In this document: piece by piece, positions 26,224-34,161 of the stretch | How positions within the stretch are numbered: position 1 is the stretch's first letter | Layout of the letters: each line of letters starts with the position of its first letter | NCBI GenBank assembly: GCA_041441555.1 | Contig: JASDSW010000007.1 | Location: forward strand, 1 to 64,000 | Source: Pseudaeromonas sp041441555 | Lineage (GTDB): Bacteria; Pseudomonadota; Gammaproteobacteria; Enterobacterales; Aeromonadaceae | Direction of reading: 5' to 3' | Length of the DNA: 64,000 nucleotides | Translations under genes and position numbers: made by a program | The notes under the pieces: model-generated | What the model was told of the DNA's origin: nothing | Databases searched by the model: none | The model's input: only the letters and a program-made list of their open reading frames with translations

Positions 26224-26810
26224 GGCTGCGCCTCCAGTGTCGACGTGGCCAGCCGCGCCTGCAGCCGACGCCGCAGCAGCCACTCGCCCCCCATCAGGGT
26301 GCCCATCAGCAGATAGCTGAGCAGGCCGTTGTAGAGACTCCACAACGCCATATCACCCAAGAGAACAGTCGTCAGCGCCAGGGTGCCATTCACCACGAAG
26401 AAGCCACACCAGACCTGGGTCACCCCGCGGGTGTAGCGAATTGCCTCCGCTGGCAATGCGGGATCCTGCAGCCGGGCCAGCCGCTCGATCAGTGTCTGCG
26501 GCTGCCACAACGAGCGGGCAAACAGCAGCAACAGCAGCAGGCTGACCAGCACCGGGTAATAGAGCAACCATTGGCTGGCTCGGCAGATAAGCGACAGCCC
26601 CGCCAGCAGCAAGCCACACCCGGCCATGCTGCGCCCCAGCCACAGCCATTCGCCCAGGCGGCCAGCAACGGGGAGCAGACGCAGGGCAAACAGCAGGATC
26701 AAGCCACCACCCAGCACGGTCAGCTCACCGTGATGCACTCCCCAGTAGACAAGAAAGGGGTAGCACAGCAGGACGACGGCCAATAGCGCCGTCGGCAGAC
26801 GTCGAATCAC
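26220..26810 (-). CDS. COG4648-like inner-membrane protein of the APE cluster
   Basis: This is a 196-residue integral membrane protein with about six hydrophobic helices, found at the apeG position of APE clusters. The start is a GTG (VIRRLPTALL) overlapping the apeF stop as GTGA, so the two are coupled; upstream sequence in this frame lies antiparallel to real ACP code and is not used. Role unknown; it may hold the synthase at the membrane or help transfer the product. Confidence 0.75.
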   Translation of the reverse strand: MIRRLPTALLAVVLLCYPFLVYWGVHHGELTVLGGGLILLFALRLLPVAGRLGEWLWLGRSMAGCGLLLAGLSLICRASQWLLYYPVLVSLLLLLLFARSLWQPQTLIERLARLQDPALPAEAIRYTRGVTQVWCGFFVVNGTLALTTVLLGDMALWSLYNGLLSYLLMGTLMGGEWLLRRRLQARLATSTLEAQP

Positions 26811-27055
26811 GGCTGGGCAAGCAGTTGAGCCACCGCCTCGACCACATCGGCGACCGTGCGCACCGTCTTGAACTCTTCCGGCTTGATCTTCTTGCCGGTC
26901 AACTTCTGCAACCGCACCACCAGATCGACGGCATCGATGCTGTCGAGTTCGAGATCCTGATAGAGGTGCGACTCCATGGTCACCGCCTCGGCATCCAGTT
27001 CGAACAGCTCGACCAGCGCTGCCTGGACCTGGGTAAAGATTTCTTGTTGATTCAT
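26807..27055 (-). CDS. apeF: Acyl carrier protein ApeF
   Basis: This is an 82-residue acidic acyl carrier protein. The phosphopantetheine attachment serine is in LELDSIDAVDLV near residue 38. ApeF and ApeE are the two carriers of APE synthases. The start MNQQEIFT is chosen because AGGAG lies 6-8 bp before it; ATGs at 27076 and 27073 are alternatives that would overlap apeE. Confidence 0.9.
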   Translation of the reverse strand: MNQQEIFTQVQAALVELFELDAEAVTMESHLYQDLELDSIDAVDLVVRLQKLTGKKIKPEEFKTVRTVADVVEAVAQLLAQP

Positions 27056-27072
27056 CCGGGACTCCTGTTGCA

Positions 27073-27327
27073 TCAACGTTGGGATTCGACAAAGGAGGCC
27101 AAAGCAGCCACCGAGGCGAAGTGACGACGGGTATCCTGATCATCCGCCGCCAGCACCAGACCATACTTGCCCTTGATTGCAAGACCCAGCTCCAGGGCAT
27201 CAATACTGTCCAACCCCAGGCCGCTGCCAAACAGCGGGGCCTCGCTATCGATGTCGTCCGGGGTCAGCCCCTCCAGGTTCAGACTGTCGATGATGAGTTG
27301 TTTGATTTCTGGATGTAGTTCGCTCAT
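27073..27327 (-). CDS. apeE: Acyl carrier protein ApeE
   Basis: This is an 84-residue acidic acyl carrier protein with the attachment serine in GLGLDSIDALEL near residue 39. The chains of the polyene are expected to be carried on it through cycles of ApeO/ApeC, ApeQ and ApeI/ApeP. The start MSELHPEIK overlaps the acyltransferase stop as ATGA. It shares its fold but little sequence outside the serine region with ApeF. Confidence 0.9.
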   Translation of the reverse strand: MSELHPEIKQLIIDSLNLEGLTPDDIDSEAPLFGSGLGLDSIDALELGLAIKGKYGLVLAADDQDTRRHFASVAALASFVESQR

Positions 27328-28112
27328 TGCCTTTCCCATGCAAGCCCCTGCTCAGTTGGCATCAGGGCATTGGTTAAAAAATCCGTTAAACGTCGTGCAG
27401 CAACCGCAGGTGTCGGTGCATCAACCAAAAATGGGTCTACCGCCACCTTCTCGCTGATGATCACATGAAAGTGGGGTTTGCGCGCCGGGATATGATACCA
27501 AGACTCCTGCTTGGTCAATGTGGTTGGCTGACAAATGATGTGAGCCAACCGCAAATCGGCCTGGCAGCGCACGGCTATGTTGGCCGCCCCCCGTTGCAGC
27601 TGCATCGGTTGCCCCGGCGTGGTGCGCGTCCCCTCGGGGAAGATCAGCAGGGTTCCCCCCGCGGTCAACTGCTGCTCACAGAGCGGCAGCAAGCGCTCCG
27701 GAGCCACATTCGGCAGATAGCCAGCGGCCCGGACCACCCCCGCCACAAAGGGGTTGCGCCACAACGCCTGCTTGACGATGCAATCACAGCGCGGCAGCAC
27801 GGAGGCTAGCAGCACATAATCGAGCAGACTCGGGTGGTTGGCCACCAACAGACACCCCTCATCCTGTTGCAGCACCTCGGCGCCGTCGATCCGATAGCTC
27901 ATGACCCCCAGCGCCGCCATCAGGCGCAAAAATAGCCGGAAGCAGCAACGGATCGCCGCCTGAGCCCGACGCTGACGCACCTCAGCCTCGCGACAGAAGA
28001 GCCACAACAGCGGGAACCAGATGAGCGACAGCCCCAGGGCGCCAAGGCCAAACGAGCCGAAGCTGAGGGCGGTACCCACCAAGCGCCAGAGACGATTCAC
28101 CCCGCCGCGCAT
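27324..28112 (-). CDS. 1-acyl-glycerol-3-phosphate acyltransferase-like enzyme (APE)
   Basis: This is a 262-residue PlsC-type acyltransferase at the apeD position. The H-x4-D catalytic motif is ANHPSLLDYV near residue 92, and the substrate motif FPEGTRTTPG is near 160. One N-terminal hydrophobic helix (about 15-40) anchors it in the inner membrane. It may acylate the lipid to which the polyene is attached. It overlaps apeC by 16 bp and apeE by 4 bp. Confidence 0.83.
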   Translation of the reverse strand: MRGGVNRLWRLVGTALSFGSFGLGALGLSLIWFPLLWLFCREAEVRQRRAQAAIRCCFRLFLRLMAALGVMSYRIDGAEVLQQDEGCLLVANHPSLLDYVLLASVLPRCDCIVKQALWRNPFVAGVVRAAGYLPNVAPERLLPLCEQQLTAGGTLLIFPEGTRTTPGQPMQLQRGAANIAVRCQADLRLAHIICQPTTLTKQESWYHIPARKPHFHVIISEKVAVDPFLVDAPTPAVAARRLTDFLTNALMPTEQGLAWERQ

Positions 28113-28807
28113 GACCAGAGATGCCCTCCGAGCGAGCTGGGTAGAGAGACGGTCGTCGCGTCCAGCAAGCGGCCGCGCCAGAAGGTCAGCGCCTGATTGA
28201 GCCCGGACGAGGATGAGGTGTCACGGCCCAGATAACGCCACTGACTGCCAGGGGCCATCACCAGGCCCACCGCATGAGGCGGTTCACACTCGGCAATCCA
28301 GGGGCGATATAACTCCGGCAGGGAACCTTCAAAATAGAGCAACAGAACCGGCCCCGAGACAGCTTGCAGTGTCGCACTGGCCTCCAGCAGCCCAGCATGA
28401 AAACTATCGACACCCGCCGCCAGGGATGAGGCAGGCAGCGGCTGCTGACCGACGATGGTCGTGAGCCCGGCCACCGTATTGTGCACCGACATGGAGAAAT
28501 CGGTCGGCGACAAGGGCTGTTGCTGGATCAGCTTCTGCAACAGGGTGAAGGTGCGGGCCAGCTCGCCATGGCGGCTGACACAGAGCAGATGGCGGGGTTG
28601 CCAACGCGCAAGCAGTTGCAGGGCCAACTGCACCGCCAGCCGCGCCGAATGGCTCATGCGCCGGGCGGTCATGACCGGGATCAAGGGGGTGGCCGGCAGA
28701 GAGGCCTCGGGCCAGCGGCCATCCTGACTCCACTGCCGCCAGCTGGCGGCGGAGTCCAATCCGGGAGCCAGCGCCTCTATATCCAACAGCGAAAACGAAA
28801 CCGCCAT
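28097..28807 (-). CDS. apeC: APE chain-length factor ApeC (half-size KS-like)
   Basis: This is a 236-residue KS-like protein, little more than half the length of a full ketosynthase, and it lacks the nucleophilic Cys: the position reads SLAAGVDSFHAG near 140. This is expected of the ApeC chain-length factor, which forms a heterodimer with ApeO. It is the first gene of the APE operon; the ATG follows AGAGGATC. A longer upstream frame is not protein-like. Probable promoter and operator lie in the 402-bp divergent gap upstream. Confidence 0.85.
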   Translation of the reverse strand: MAVSFSLLDIEALAPGLDSAASWRQWSQDGRWPEASLPATPLIPVMTARRMSHSARLAVQLALQLLARWQPRHLLCVSRHGELARTFTLLQKLIQQQPLSPTDFSMSVHNTVAGLTTIVGQQPLPASSLAAGVDSFHAGLLEASATLQAVSGPVLLLYFEGSLPELYRPWIAECEPPHAVGLVMAPGSQWRYLGRDTSSSSGLNQALTFWRGRLLDATTVSLPSSLGGHLWSCAAG

Positions 28808-29209
28808 GATCCTCTTTTCATCCTTAAAATTTAGGTATTCATCAGGGGGCCCCTGAGTTTTCCAAGGCGGCAGTTCCGTGGTTGCTATAGAGCCGAAAAT
28901 CCCGCTTTTGACCAAAAGATAACACGGGTTCAAAGATGGTGTAACAGACACGCCATATTTGATTAAAACATCATGTAACTCAATCGGATAGAATCACACA
29001 TTTCTCAAGGTAACTAAAGTTTTCCAATGAAAAGTTGCGATTCAGTTCACTGTGAACGAGCAAAGGCTCTAGATTGGATCGGAAACCGCCATAAACCGCT
29101 ACTGCCGGCGGGGGCCAAGCTGGTATCCTTTGCGGACGCTCTCATAAAAAACACGCTGTTTATCAATCAGATTGATCGGATCAGCTCGTTTAAGCATAAG
29201 GAATTGTCG
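28808..29209. promoter_or_regulatory. Divergent control region of the APE locus
   Basis: This 402-bp gap separates apeC (leftward) from the lipoprotein gene (rightward) and is clearly more AT-rich than its flanks. It contains a perfect 13-bp palindrome GTTCACTGTGAAC at 29045-29057 and a second inverted repeat ATCAAT-CAG-ATTGAT just before the lipoprotein gene. I could not assign convincing -35/-10 pairs on either strand. The region most likely holds both divergent promoters and an operator; the binding protein is unknown. Confidence 0.55.
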
Positions 29210-29602
29210 ATGAAAGCCTATCTCTCTGGCCTAGCCCTGGCCGCCGCTCTGTTGCTGGGCGGCTGCGCCAACACACAACCCATCAAGAATATTGAGCAAG
29301 AAGCCATTACCCACACTCTGAGCCAAGCACAGGTCGAAAAGGCAATCCTGCTCGCCGGCCTGAAGAAGCACTGGGTCATGAAGGTGGTCTCCCCGGGCCT
29401 CATCCGCGGCGATTTGGCACTGCGTAGCCACCAGGCCAGCATCGATATTCGTTATAACGAACACAATTTCTCCATCACCTACGTCAGCAGCAGCGGCCTG
29501 GATGCCGATGGCCAGGGCAATATTCACCGCGGTTACAACCGCTGGATCACCATGCTGGATGAAGCCATCCAGGTCGAGCTGTTGAGCGCGACCCAGCAGT
29601 AA
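29210..29602 (+). CDS. Small lipoprotein next to the APE operon
   Basis: This 130-residue predicted lipoprotein has a signal peptide and lipobox (LLLGGCANT) with the Cys near residue 19. The remainder is soluble and periplasmic, with no domain I recognise. It is divergent from apeC and 56 bp upstream of the methyltransferase on the same strand. The position suggests co-regulation with the pigment genes. The start MKAYLSGLA follows TAAGGA and is preferred to an in-frame ATG 183 bp upstream. Confidence 0.72.
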   Translation: MKAYLSGLALAAALLLGGCANTQPIKNIEQEAITHTLSQAQVEKAILLAGLKKHWVMKVVSPGLIRGDLALRSHQASIDIRYNEHNFSITYVSSSGLDADGQGNIHRGYNRWITMLDEAIQVELLSATQQ

Positions 29603-29658
29603 GCCATGGGGGAATCCTCCCCCCTGTTGTCATCAGAAAGTCGCTCAAGGAGTCGTCG

Positions 29659-30729
29659 TTGTCCCAGATCCCGTCAAAACCGGAGCTCTCCGCTCTGGAT
29701 GCCATCACCGAGGCCCAGAAGATTGCCTTTGCGCCCGTGCTGTTTCAAACCGCCTGGTGCCTGCGGGAAACCGGCCTGCTGGCCTGTCTCGATCAGCATC
29801 CGGAAGGGATCTCGGCCGAAGCGGCGGCGCAAGCCTGCGATCTGACCCCCTATGCCGTCGGTGTGCTGTGTGACATGGGGGTCAGTGGCGCCATCCTGCG
29901 ACAGCAGGCCAACGGCTACAGCCTGAGCAAGATCGGCCACTTCCTACTGCACGACAAGATGACGCGCATCAATATGGAGTTTACCCAGAACGTCTGTTAT
30001 CAGGCGATGGGCCATCTGCTGGAGTCGATCCGAGAGGAAAAACCGGCTGGACTCGCGGTGTTTGGCGATTGGGCGACCATCTACCCGGCGCTGAGTCAGC
30101 TACCGGAACCCGCCAAAACCAGCTGGTTCGACTTCGACCACTTCTATTCGGATAGAGCCTTTGCCGCCGCACTGCCCCATATCCTCGCGCTCAAGCCCCA
30201 CCATCTCTACGATGTCGGTGGTAATACGGGCAAGTGGGCTCTCACCTGTGCCAAGGCCGATCCGTCGTTACAGGTGACGCTGCTGGATCTGCCCCAGCAG
30301 TTGGCGCTAGCCCAGCAAAATATTGATGCCGCTGGCGTGAGCGACAGGGTCCGGGGACACGCCGTCGATCTGCTACAGGCCACAAGTCTGCCGGGCGAAG
30401 CCGATATCTGGTGGATGAGCCAATTCCTCGACTGCTTCAGTCTGGAGCAGATCACCGCAATCCTGACGCTGATCCGCCACAGCATGAAACCGGGCGCTCG
30501 CATCGCGATTCTGGAACTCTTCCCCGATCGCCAGAACTTCCCGGCTGCCAGCTTCAGTCTGAATGCCACCTCGCTCTATTTTACCGCGCTTGCCAACGGT
30601 AACAGTCGCTTCTACCCATCGGCGGATCTGTTGTCCTGTCTGGATCAAGCAGGGTTACAGCTTGAGCAACAGATCGACAATGTGGGAATGCTCGGTCACA
30701 CCCTGTTGCTGGCCACGCCGAAAGCTTAA
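29659..30729 (+). CDS. SAM-dependent methyltransferase, probable APE aryl-ring tailoring enzyme
   Basis: This 356-residue protein has an N-terminal winged-helix-like dimerisation domain (about 20-110) and a C-terminal class I methyltransferase domain: the SAM-binding motif LYDVGGNTGKWAL near 180 and LLDLPQQLALAQ. Proteins of this type accompany APE clusters, and the E. coli pigment carries a methyl group on its aryl head, so ring methylation is a reasonable inference. The start is TTG with AAGGAG six bases upstream. A long-loop hairpin follows the stop. Confidence 0.78.
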   Translation: MSQIPSKPELSALDAITEAQKIAFAPVLFQTAWCLRETGLLACLDQHPEGISAEAAAQACDLTPYAVGVLCDMGVSGAILRQQANGYSLSKIGHFLLHDKMTRINMEFTQNVCYQAMGHLLESIREEKPAGLAVFGDWATIYPALSQLPEPAKTSWFDFDHFYSDRAFAAALPHILALKPHHLYDVGGNTGKWALTCAKADPSLQVTLLDLPQQLALAQQNIDAAGVSDRVRGHAVDLLQATSLPGEADIWWMSQFLDCFSLEQITAILTLIRHSMKPGARIAILELFPDRQNFPAASFSLNATSLYFTALANGNSRFYPSADLLSCLDQAGLQLEQQIDNVGMLGHTLLLATPKA

Positions 30730-30739
30730 AGCAACAAAA

Positions 30740-30785
30740 CCCAACAAAGTCAGTGAGATGAAATCCATTGGCTTTGTTGGGCTTA
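30740..30785 (+). terminator. Long-loop hairpin after the methyltransferase
   Basis: A 10-bp inverted repeat (CCCAACAAAG/CTTTGTTGGG) encloses a 22-bp loop, 10 bp after the stop codon. The downstream sequence CTTATCATC is only weakly U-rich, so termination strength is uncertain. Confidence 0.5.
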
Positions 30786-30964
30786 TCATCAAACTGCATT
30801 GCCACTTACCGCATCACCATTGCCTCTTCATCCATCACCGTAAACTTCGATAAAACTGAGATCAGAAGCCATGACACCATGGTTTTCCAGTGGTAGCATA
30901 TTGAGTCCGTTAGCGACGAATTGTCTGTCCGGATTACCAAACTCAACCAGGGAAGATAGTGACG

Positions 30965-31267
30965 ATGAAAAGAAATGCCATGCTGGCTGCAGCACTGACT
31001 CTCGGCCTAACCTGCTTCAGCCTCTCGACACAAGCAGAAACCGACACCCAAAAACTGGCGGAAAGGGTGCGCAAGGATATGGAAATCCAGTTAAAGAGAG
31101 AGGATCCGGAAATGGCCTCGGTGAAATTTGTGAGCATGGAGCTGACACCGACCGGTGATAACAAGTACCGAGGCACCCTGCAGGCTCTGGACGATCAGGA
31201 GACGGAGCAGGTGCTCGTCGATGTCGAGGTAGAAGGAGACGACTTTACCTGGACCATAGTCGAGTAA
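30965..31267 (+). CDS. Small periplasmic protein of unknown function
   Basis: This is a 100-residue protein with a Sec signal peptide (MKRNAMLAAALTLGLTCFS, cleavage probably after TQA near residue 24). The mature part is acidic and predicted alpha/beta, ending with alternating Val/Asp/Glu strands. I do not recognise a family. The start follows GGAAG; a GTG two codons upstream is possible. It lies 235 bp after the methyltransferase and converges with tcdA. Confidence 0.65.
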   Translation: MKRNAMLAAALTLGLTCFSLSTQAETDTQKLAERVRKDMEIQLKREDPEMASVKFVSMELTPTGDNKYRGTLQALDDQETEQVLVDVEVEGDDFTWTIVE

Positions 31268-31275
31268 TAGCAGCA

Positions 31276-31292
31276 GGAGGGCAAAGCCCTCC
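31276..31292. terminator. Hairpin between convergent genes
   Basis: A perfect 7-bp repeat (GGAGGGC, loop AAA, GCCCTCC) sits in the 29-bp gap between the small periplasmic protein gene and tcdA, a suitable place for bidirectional termination. There is no clear U-tract. Confidence 0.5.
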
Positions 31293-31296
31293 GTTG

Positions 31297-32127
31297 TCAC
31301 ACCTGCACATCTCCGGTCTTCAAGGCCTTAGCCCCACGCTCGGCAAGCTTCTTCAGCACTCGGGACACCGCCGTAAAACCGAAAGTCGCGGTGACGACCG
31401 TGGTAGCACCAAAGCCGGAGGCGCAATCCATCTTCATGTTGCCATCGCTCTGAGCCTTGGCGTGACAGACGCCTCCCGCCCCATCCGGGTAGCGCAGTTG
31501 TTCGGTAGAGAAAACGCACTCCACGCCGAACTTGCGCTGCGGATTCTTGCTGAAGTTGTGCAGACGCCGTAATTCGCCCCGCACCTTGGCGGCCAGCGGA
31601 TCCATGATGGTCTTGCTCAAATCGGCCACCTGGATCTGAGTTGGATCCATCTGCCCACCGGCGCCACCGGCGACGATGATCGGGATCTTGCGATACTTGC
31701 AGAAGGCAATCAGGGCGACCTTGGCCTTCAGACTGTCGATGGCATCAATCACATAATCAAAGTCGTTGTGAATATGCTCGGCCATATTCTCGGCGGTGAC
31801 GAAATCATCCACCACAGCCACCTGGCACTCCGGATTGATGGCACGAATGCGCTCGGCCATCACCTCGACCTTGAGCTCCCCCACCGTCTGCTGCAGAGCA
31901 TGGATCTGACGATTGCTGTTGGTGATGCAGATATCATCCAGATCGATCAGGGTCAATTGCCCGACGCCGGAGCGCGCCAACGCCTCCGCCGCCCAGGATC
32001 CCACCCCGCCGATGCCGACCACACAGACATGAGCGGCGGCAAATTGCATCAGGGCCTGTTGGCCATACAGGCGGCCGATGCCACCAAATCGTTGTTGATA
32101 TTCCGGAGTCATAGTCGCTCTGCTCAT
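31297..32127 (-). CDS. tcdA: tRNA threonylcarbamoyladenosine dehydratase TcdA (CsdL)
   Basis: TcdA is an E1-like enzyme that uses ATP to cyclise t6A37 to ct6A in tRNAs. The 276-residue protein shows the nucleotide-binding motif VGIGGVGSWAAEALARSG near residue 37 and LIDLDDICITNSNRQ near 60, and a segment with DAIDSLKAKVAL. In E. coli the gene adjoins csdA-csdE and faces them, and the CsdA/CsdE pair feeds it sulfur-related partners. Here it still faces csdE but about 20 kb of APE genes lie between them. Confidence 0.92.
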   Translation of the reverse strand: MSRATMTPEYQQRFGGIGRLYGQQALMQFAAAHVCVVGIGGVGSWAAEALARSGVGQLTLIDLDDICITNSNRQIHALQQTVGELKVEVMAERIRAINPECQVAVVDDFVTAENMAEHIHNDFDYVIDAIDSLKAKVALIAFCKYRKIPIIVAGGAGGQMDPTQIQVADLSKTIMDPLAAKVRGELRRLHNFSKNPQRKFGVECVFSTEQLRYPDGAGGVCHAKAQSDGNMKMDCASGFGATTVVTATFGFTAVSRVLKKLAERGAKALKTGDVQV

Positions 32128-32250
32128 CCACGCCAGGGTGGGTGATTATAGCAAGCTCATCCGCCCACGAGTATCAGGTCCGAGAGAGCCCAGATCCGAC
32201 GGAATGGATTACACTCAAAGACAGAGGAACTGATTCGTGAGGGAAACAGC

Positions 32251-32931
32251 ATGCTGCGAGGATTACCCGGCATACTCAACGGCTCGGAGATGCACTTCAT
32301 CGCTCAGCCGATCCTGCATCACAACGGCATCCTGTTTGGTCATGAGCTGTTGCTGCGCTTCAAGGAGTATCCAGACCCGCAAGCCCTGTTGAAAATCGTC
32401 AAACATCTGGAGCTGCGCCGCGAGCTGGATCAGCATGTCTGCGAGATGGCGGCCGAATTGAGTGCCGGTAAACAGGACAAGGGCTGCTGGCTGCTGAATA
32501 TCTTTGCCCATTCGCTGCCCGTCGAAGAGATCCGCTCCGCCCTGCAAAGCCTGAGCGACTGCCTGATGCCGGCCCCCTTATGGCTTCATGTCCTAGAGCT
32601 GGATCAGGTACAGGATATGCCCCATCTGCGCAAGGCCATGGAGCAGTTGCACGAGAGCAAGATCCATTTCGTGCTCGATGTCGAGGATCTCGCCCACCCC
32701 TACAGCCAATTTCTCCCCTTCGACATGTTGCGGATGAACGCTGGCGACAAGGAAAACCCCAACTGGCACCACTGGCTGGAAGAGGCCAAAGTTCGCGATG
32801 TGCCACTGCTGGCTTATCGGGTGGAAAGCGAATCGCAAGTACACGCTCTGAGCCAAAAACGAGTCGACTATCTACAGGGTTTTGCCGTGCGGGATGTGAT
32901 GCCCCTGGAACTTCCGCGTTTTGATGCTTAA
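32251..32931 (+). CDS. Degenerate EAL-domain protein
   Basis: This 226-residue stand-alone protein has the length and order of an EAL phosphodiesterase domain. Recognisable remnants are QPILHHNGILFGHELLLRF (EAL position), LLNIFAHSL, VLDVED where active enzymes have DDFG, DMLRMN where they have K-I-D, and YLQGFAV where they have QGY. Loss of the second metal Asp and of the Lys makes catalysis unlikely. It may work like the non-catalytic EAL protein YdiV by binding a partner, but no partner is evident. It stands alone between tcdA and the LPS-type operon. Confidence 0.75.
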   Translation: MLRGLPGILNGSEMHFIAQPILHHNGILFGHELLLRFKEYPDPQALLKIVKHLELRRELDQHVCEMAAELSAGKQDKGCWLLNIFAHSLPVEEIRSALQSLSDCLMPAPLWLHVLELDQVQDMPHLRKAMEQLHESKIHFVLDVEDLAHPYSQFLPFDMLRMNAGDKENPNWHHWLEEAKVRDVPLLAYRVESESQVHALSQKRVDYLQGFAVRDVMPLELPRFDA

Positions 32932-33055
32932 TCAAGTCTTAATGTTTTCCAGCAATAATTCCTTACTGAACCATAATTTACACCGCCACCGAGCCGGTTC
33001 AGAATGAGGCTCGAGCTCTCCGTTTTTTCTTCTTTTTTCATCAGAAGGACTCCTC

Positions 33056-33814
33056 ATGAGTGTATTCCCGTCTGAGCAGACCCCCTCCATCTCCATCATC
33101 ATCCCTGCGAAGAATGAAGCAGAAAACATCCGTCCGCTGATCGCCGAAATTCAGGCCGCCATGGCCAACCGCGACGACTACGAGCTGCTCTATGTCGATG
33201 ATGGCAGTACCGATGAAACCTGGCAGGAGTTGTTATCGGTGCAGCAGCAGGGTGATTGCCCGTTGACGCTGTTGCGCCACCAGCAGAGCGTGGGTCAGAG
33301 CCTGGCCATTCTCAGCGCCGCTTGGCAGGCCCGGGGCGACTGGCTGGTAGTGCTGGATGCCGACGGCCAGAATGATCCGGCCGACATACCCGGCATGCTG
33401 GCGGCGGTGCAGGCTGCCAACCAGCAGAACCCTCAGGTCTGGGGAGTGATTGGACACCGCGTCAATCGCCGGGACGACTGGGTCAAGCGCCTCTCCTCCA
33501 AGGTAGCCAACGGTTTTCGTGACCTGTTGCTGCGAGATGGTATTCCGGATACCGGTTGTGGCCTGAAGGCGGTGCTGCGCGAGCGCTATCTGCGTCTGCC
33601 CTCGTTCAACCACATGCACCGCTACATCCCGACCCTGATCCAGGCTCAGGGGGGCATCATGCAGGTTCACCCGGTCAACCACAGACCACGCCTGGCCGGC
33701 AACTCCAACTATGGTGTCTGGAACCGGCTGTGGGTGGGTCTGGTGGACGTCCTGGGCGTCTGGTGGCTGAAACGCCGCGCCAAGCAGGTTCTCATCGCGG
33801 AGATCCGCCCATGA
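33056..33814 (+). CDS. Polyprenyl-phosphate sugar transferase, GT2 (ArnC/RgtE-like)
   Basis: This 252-residue GT-A enzyme has the DPM1/ArnC-type motifs: SIIIPAKNEAENI near the N-terminus, YVDDGSTDET, and VLDADGQNDP with the metal-binding Asp residues. It lacks the two C-terminal membrane helices of ArnC. The family charges undecaprenyl phosphate with a sugar at the cytoplasmic face. It is the first gene of a four-gene operon and overlaps the next gene by 4 bp. The epimerase at the end of the operon suggests a uronic acid sugar. Confidence 0.85.
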   Translation: MSVFPSEQTPSISIIIPAKNEAENIRPLIAEIQAAMANRDDYELLYVDDGSTDETWQELLSVQQQGDCPLTLLRHQQSVGQSLAILSAAWQARGDWLVVLDADGQNDPADIPGMLAAVQAANQQNPQVWGVIGHRVNRRDDWVKRLSSKVANGFRDLLLRDGIPDTGCGLKAVLRERYLRLPSFNHMHRYIPTLIQAQGGIMQVHPVNHRPRLAGNSNYGVWNRLWVGLVDVLGVWWLKRRAKQVLIAEIRP

Positions 33815-34146
33815 ATTGGCTCGATCTGCCGATCGAGTCGCTGTTCTGGACCGGCCTGCATGTGACTGGCTGGAAGCTGATCGGCTATACCGGCGCCCTG
33901 CTGTTCGGCGGCCGTTGGTTGGTGCAGTTTATCGCCTCGAAACGAGCCGGTAAGCCGGTGATCCCCCGTCTGTTCTGGTACATGAGTGTGCTCGGCAGCC
34001 TGATGACGCTGGCCTACTTCCTGTTCTCTGCCAAACAGGACTCCGTCGGCGTGCTGCAAAACATCTTTCCAGCCTTCACCGCACTCTATAGTCTCCGTCT
34101 GGATATCAAACATCGCGGCTGGCGCCGTGACAAAGGCAGCCATTAG
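33811..34146 (+). CDS. LAB_N (lipid A biosynthesis N-terminal domain) membrane protein
   Basis: This 111-residue protein has about three hydrophobic helices and the motif FGGRWLVQFIASKRAGKPVIP, matching the stand-alone LAB_N domain also found at the N-terminus of some lipid-A-disaccharide synthases. The segment LQNIFPAFTALYSLRLD is also typical. These small proteins often travel with GT2 and GT83 enzymes. It may flip or present the lipid-linked sugar, but this is not established. The start overlaps the GT2 stop as ATGA. Confidence 0.8.
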   Translation: MNWLDLPIESLFWTGLHVTGWKLIGYTGALLFGGRWLVQFIASKRAGKPVIPRLFWYMSVLGSLMTLAYFLFSAKQDSVGVLQNIFPAFTALYSLRLDIKHRGWRRDKGSH

Positions 34147-34161
34147 CCACGAGGAGTTGTC

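Noticed and set aside
28808..28960. ops/JUMPstart (RfaH) element ahead of the APE operon
   Set aside because: I looked for the GGCGGTAGCGTG-like core on the minus strand and did not find a convincing match.
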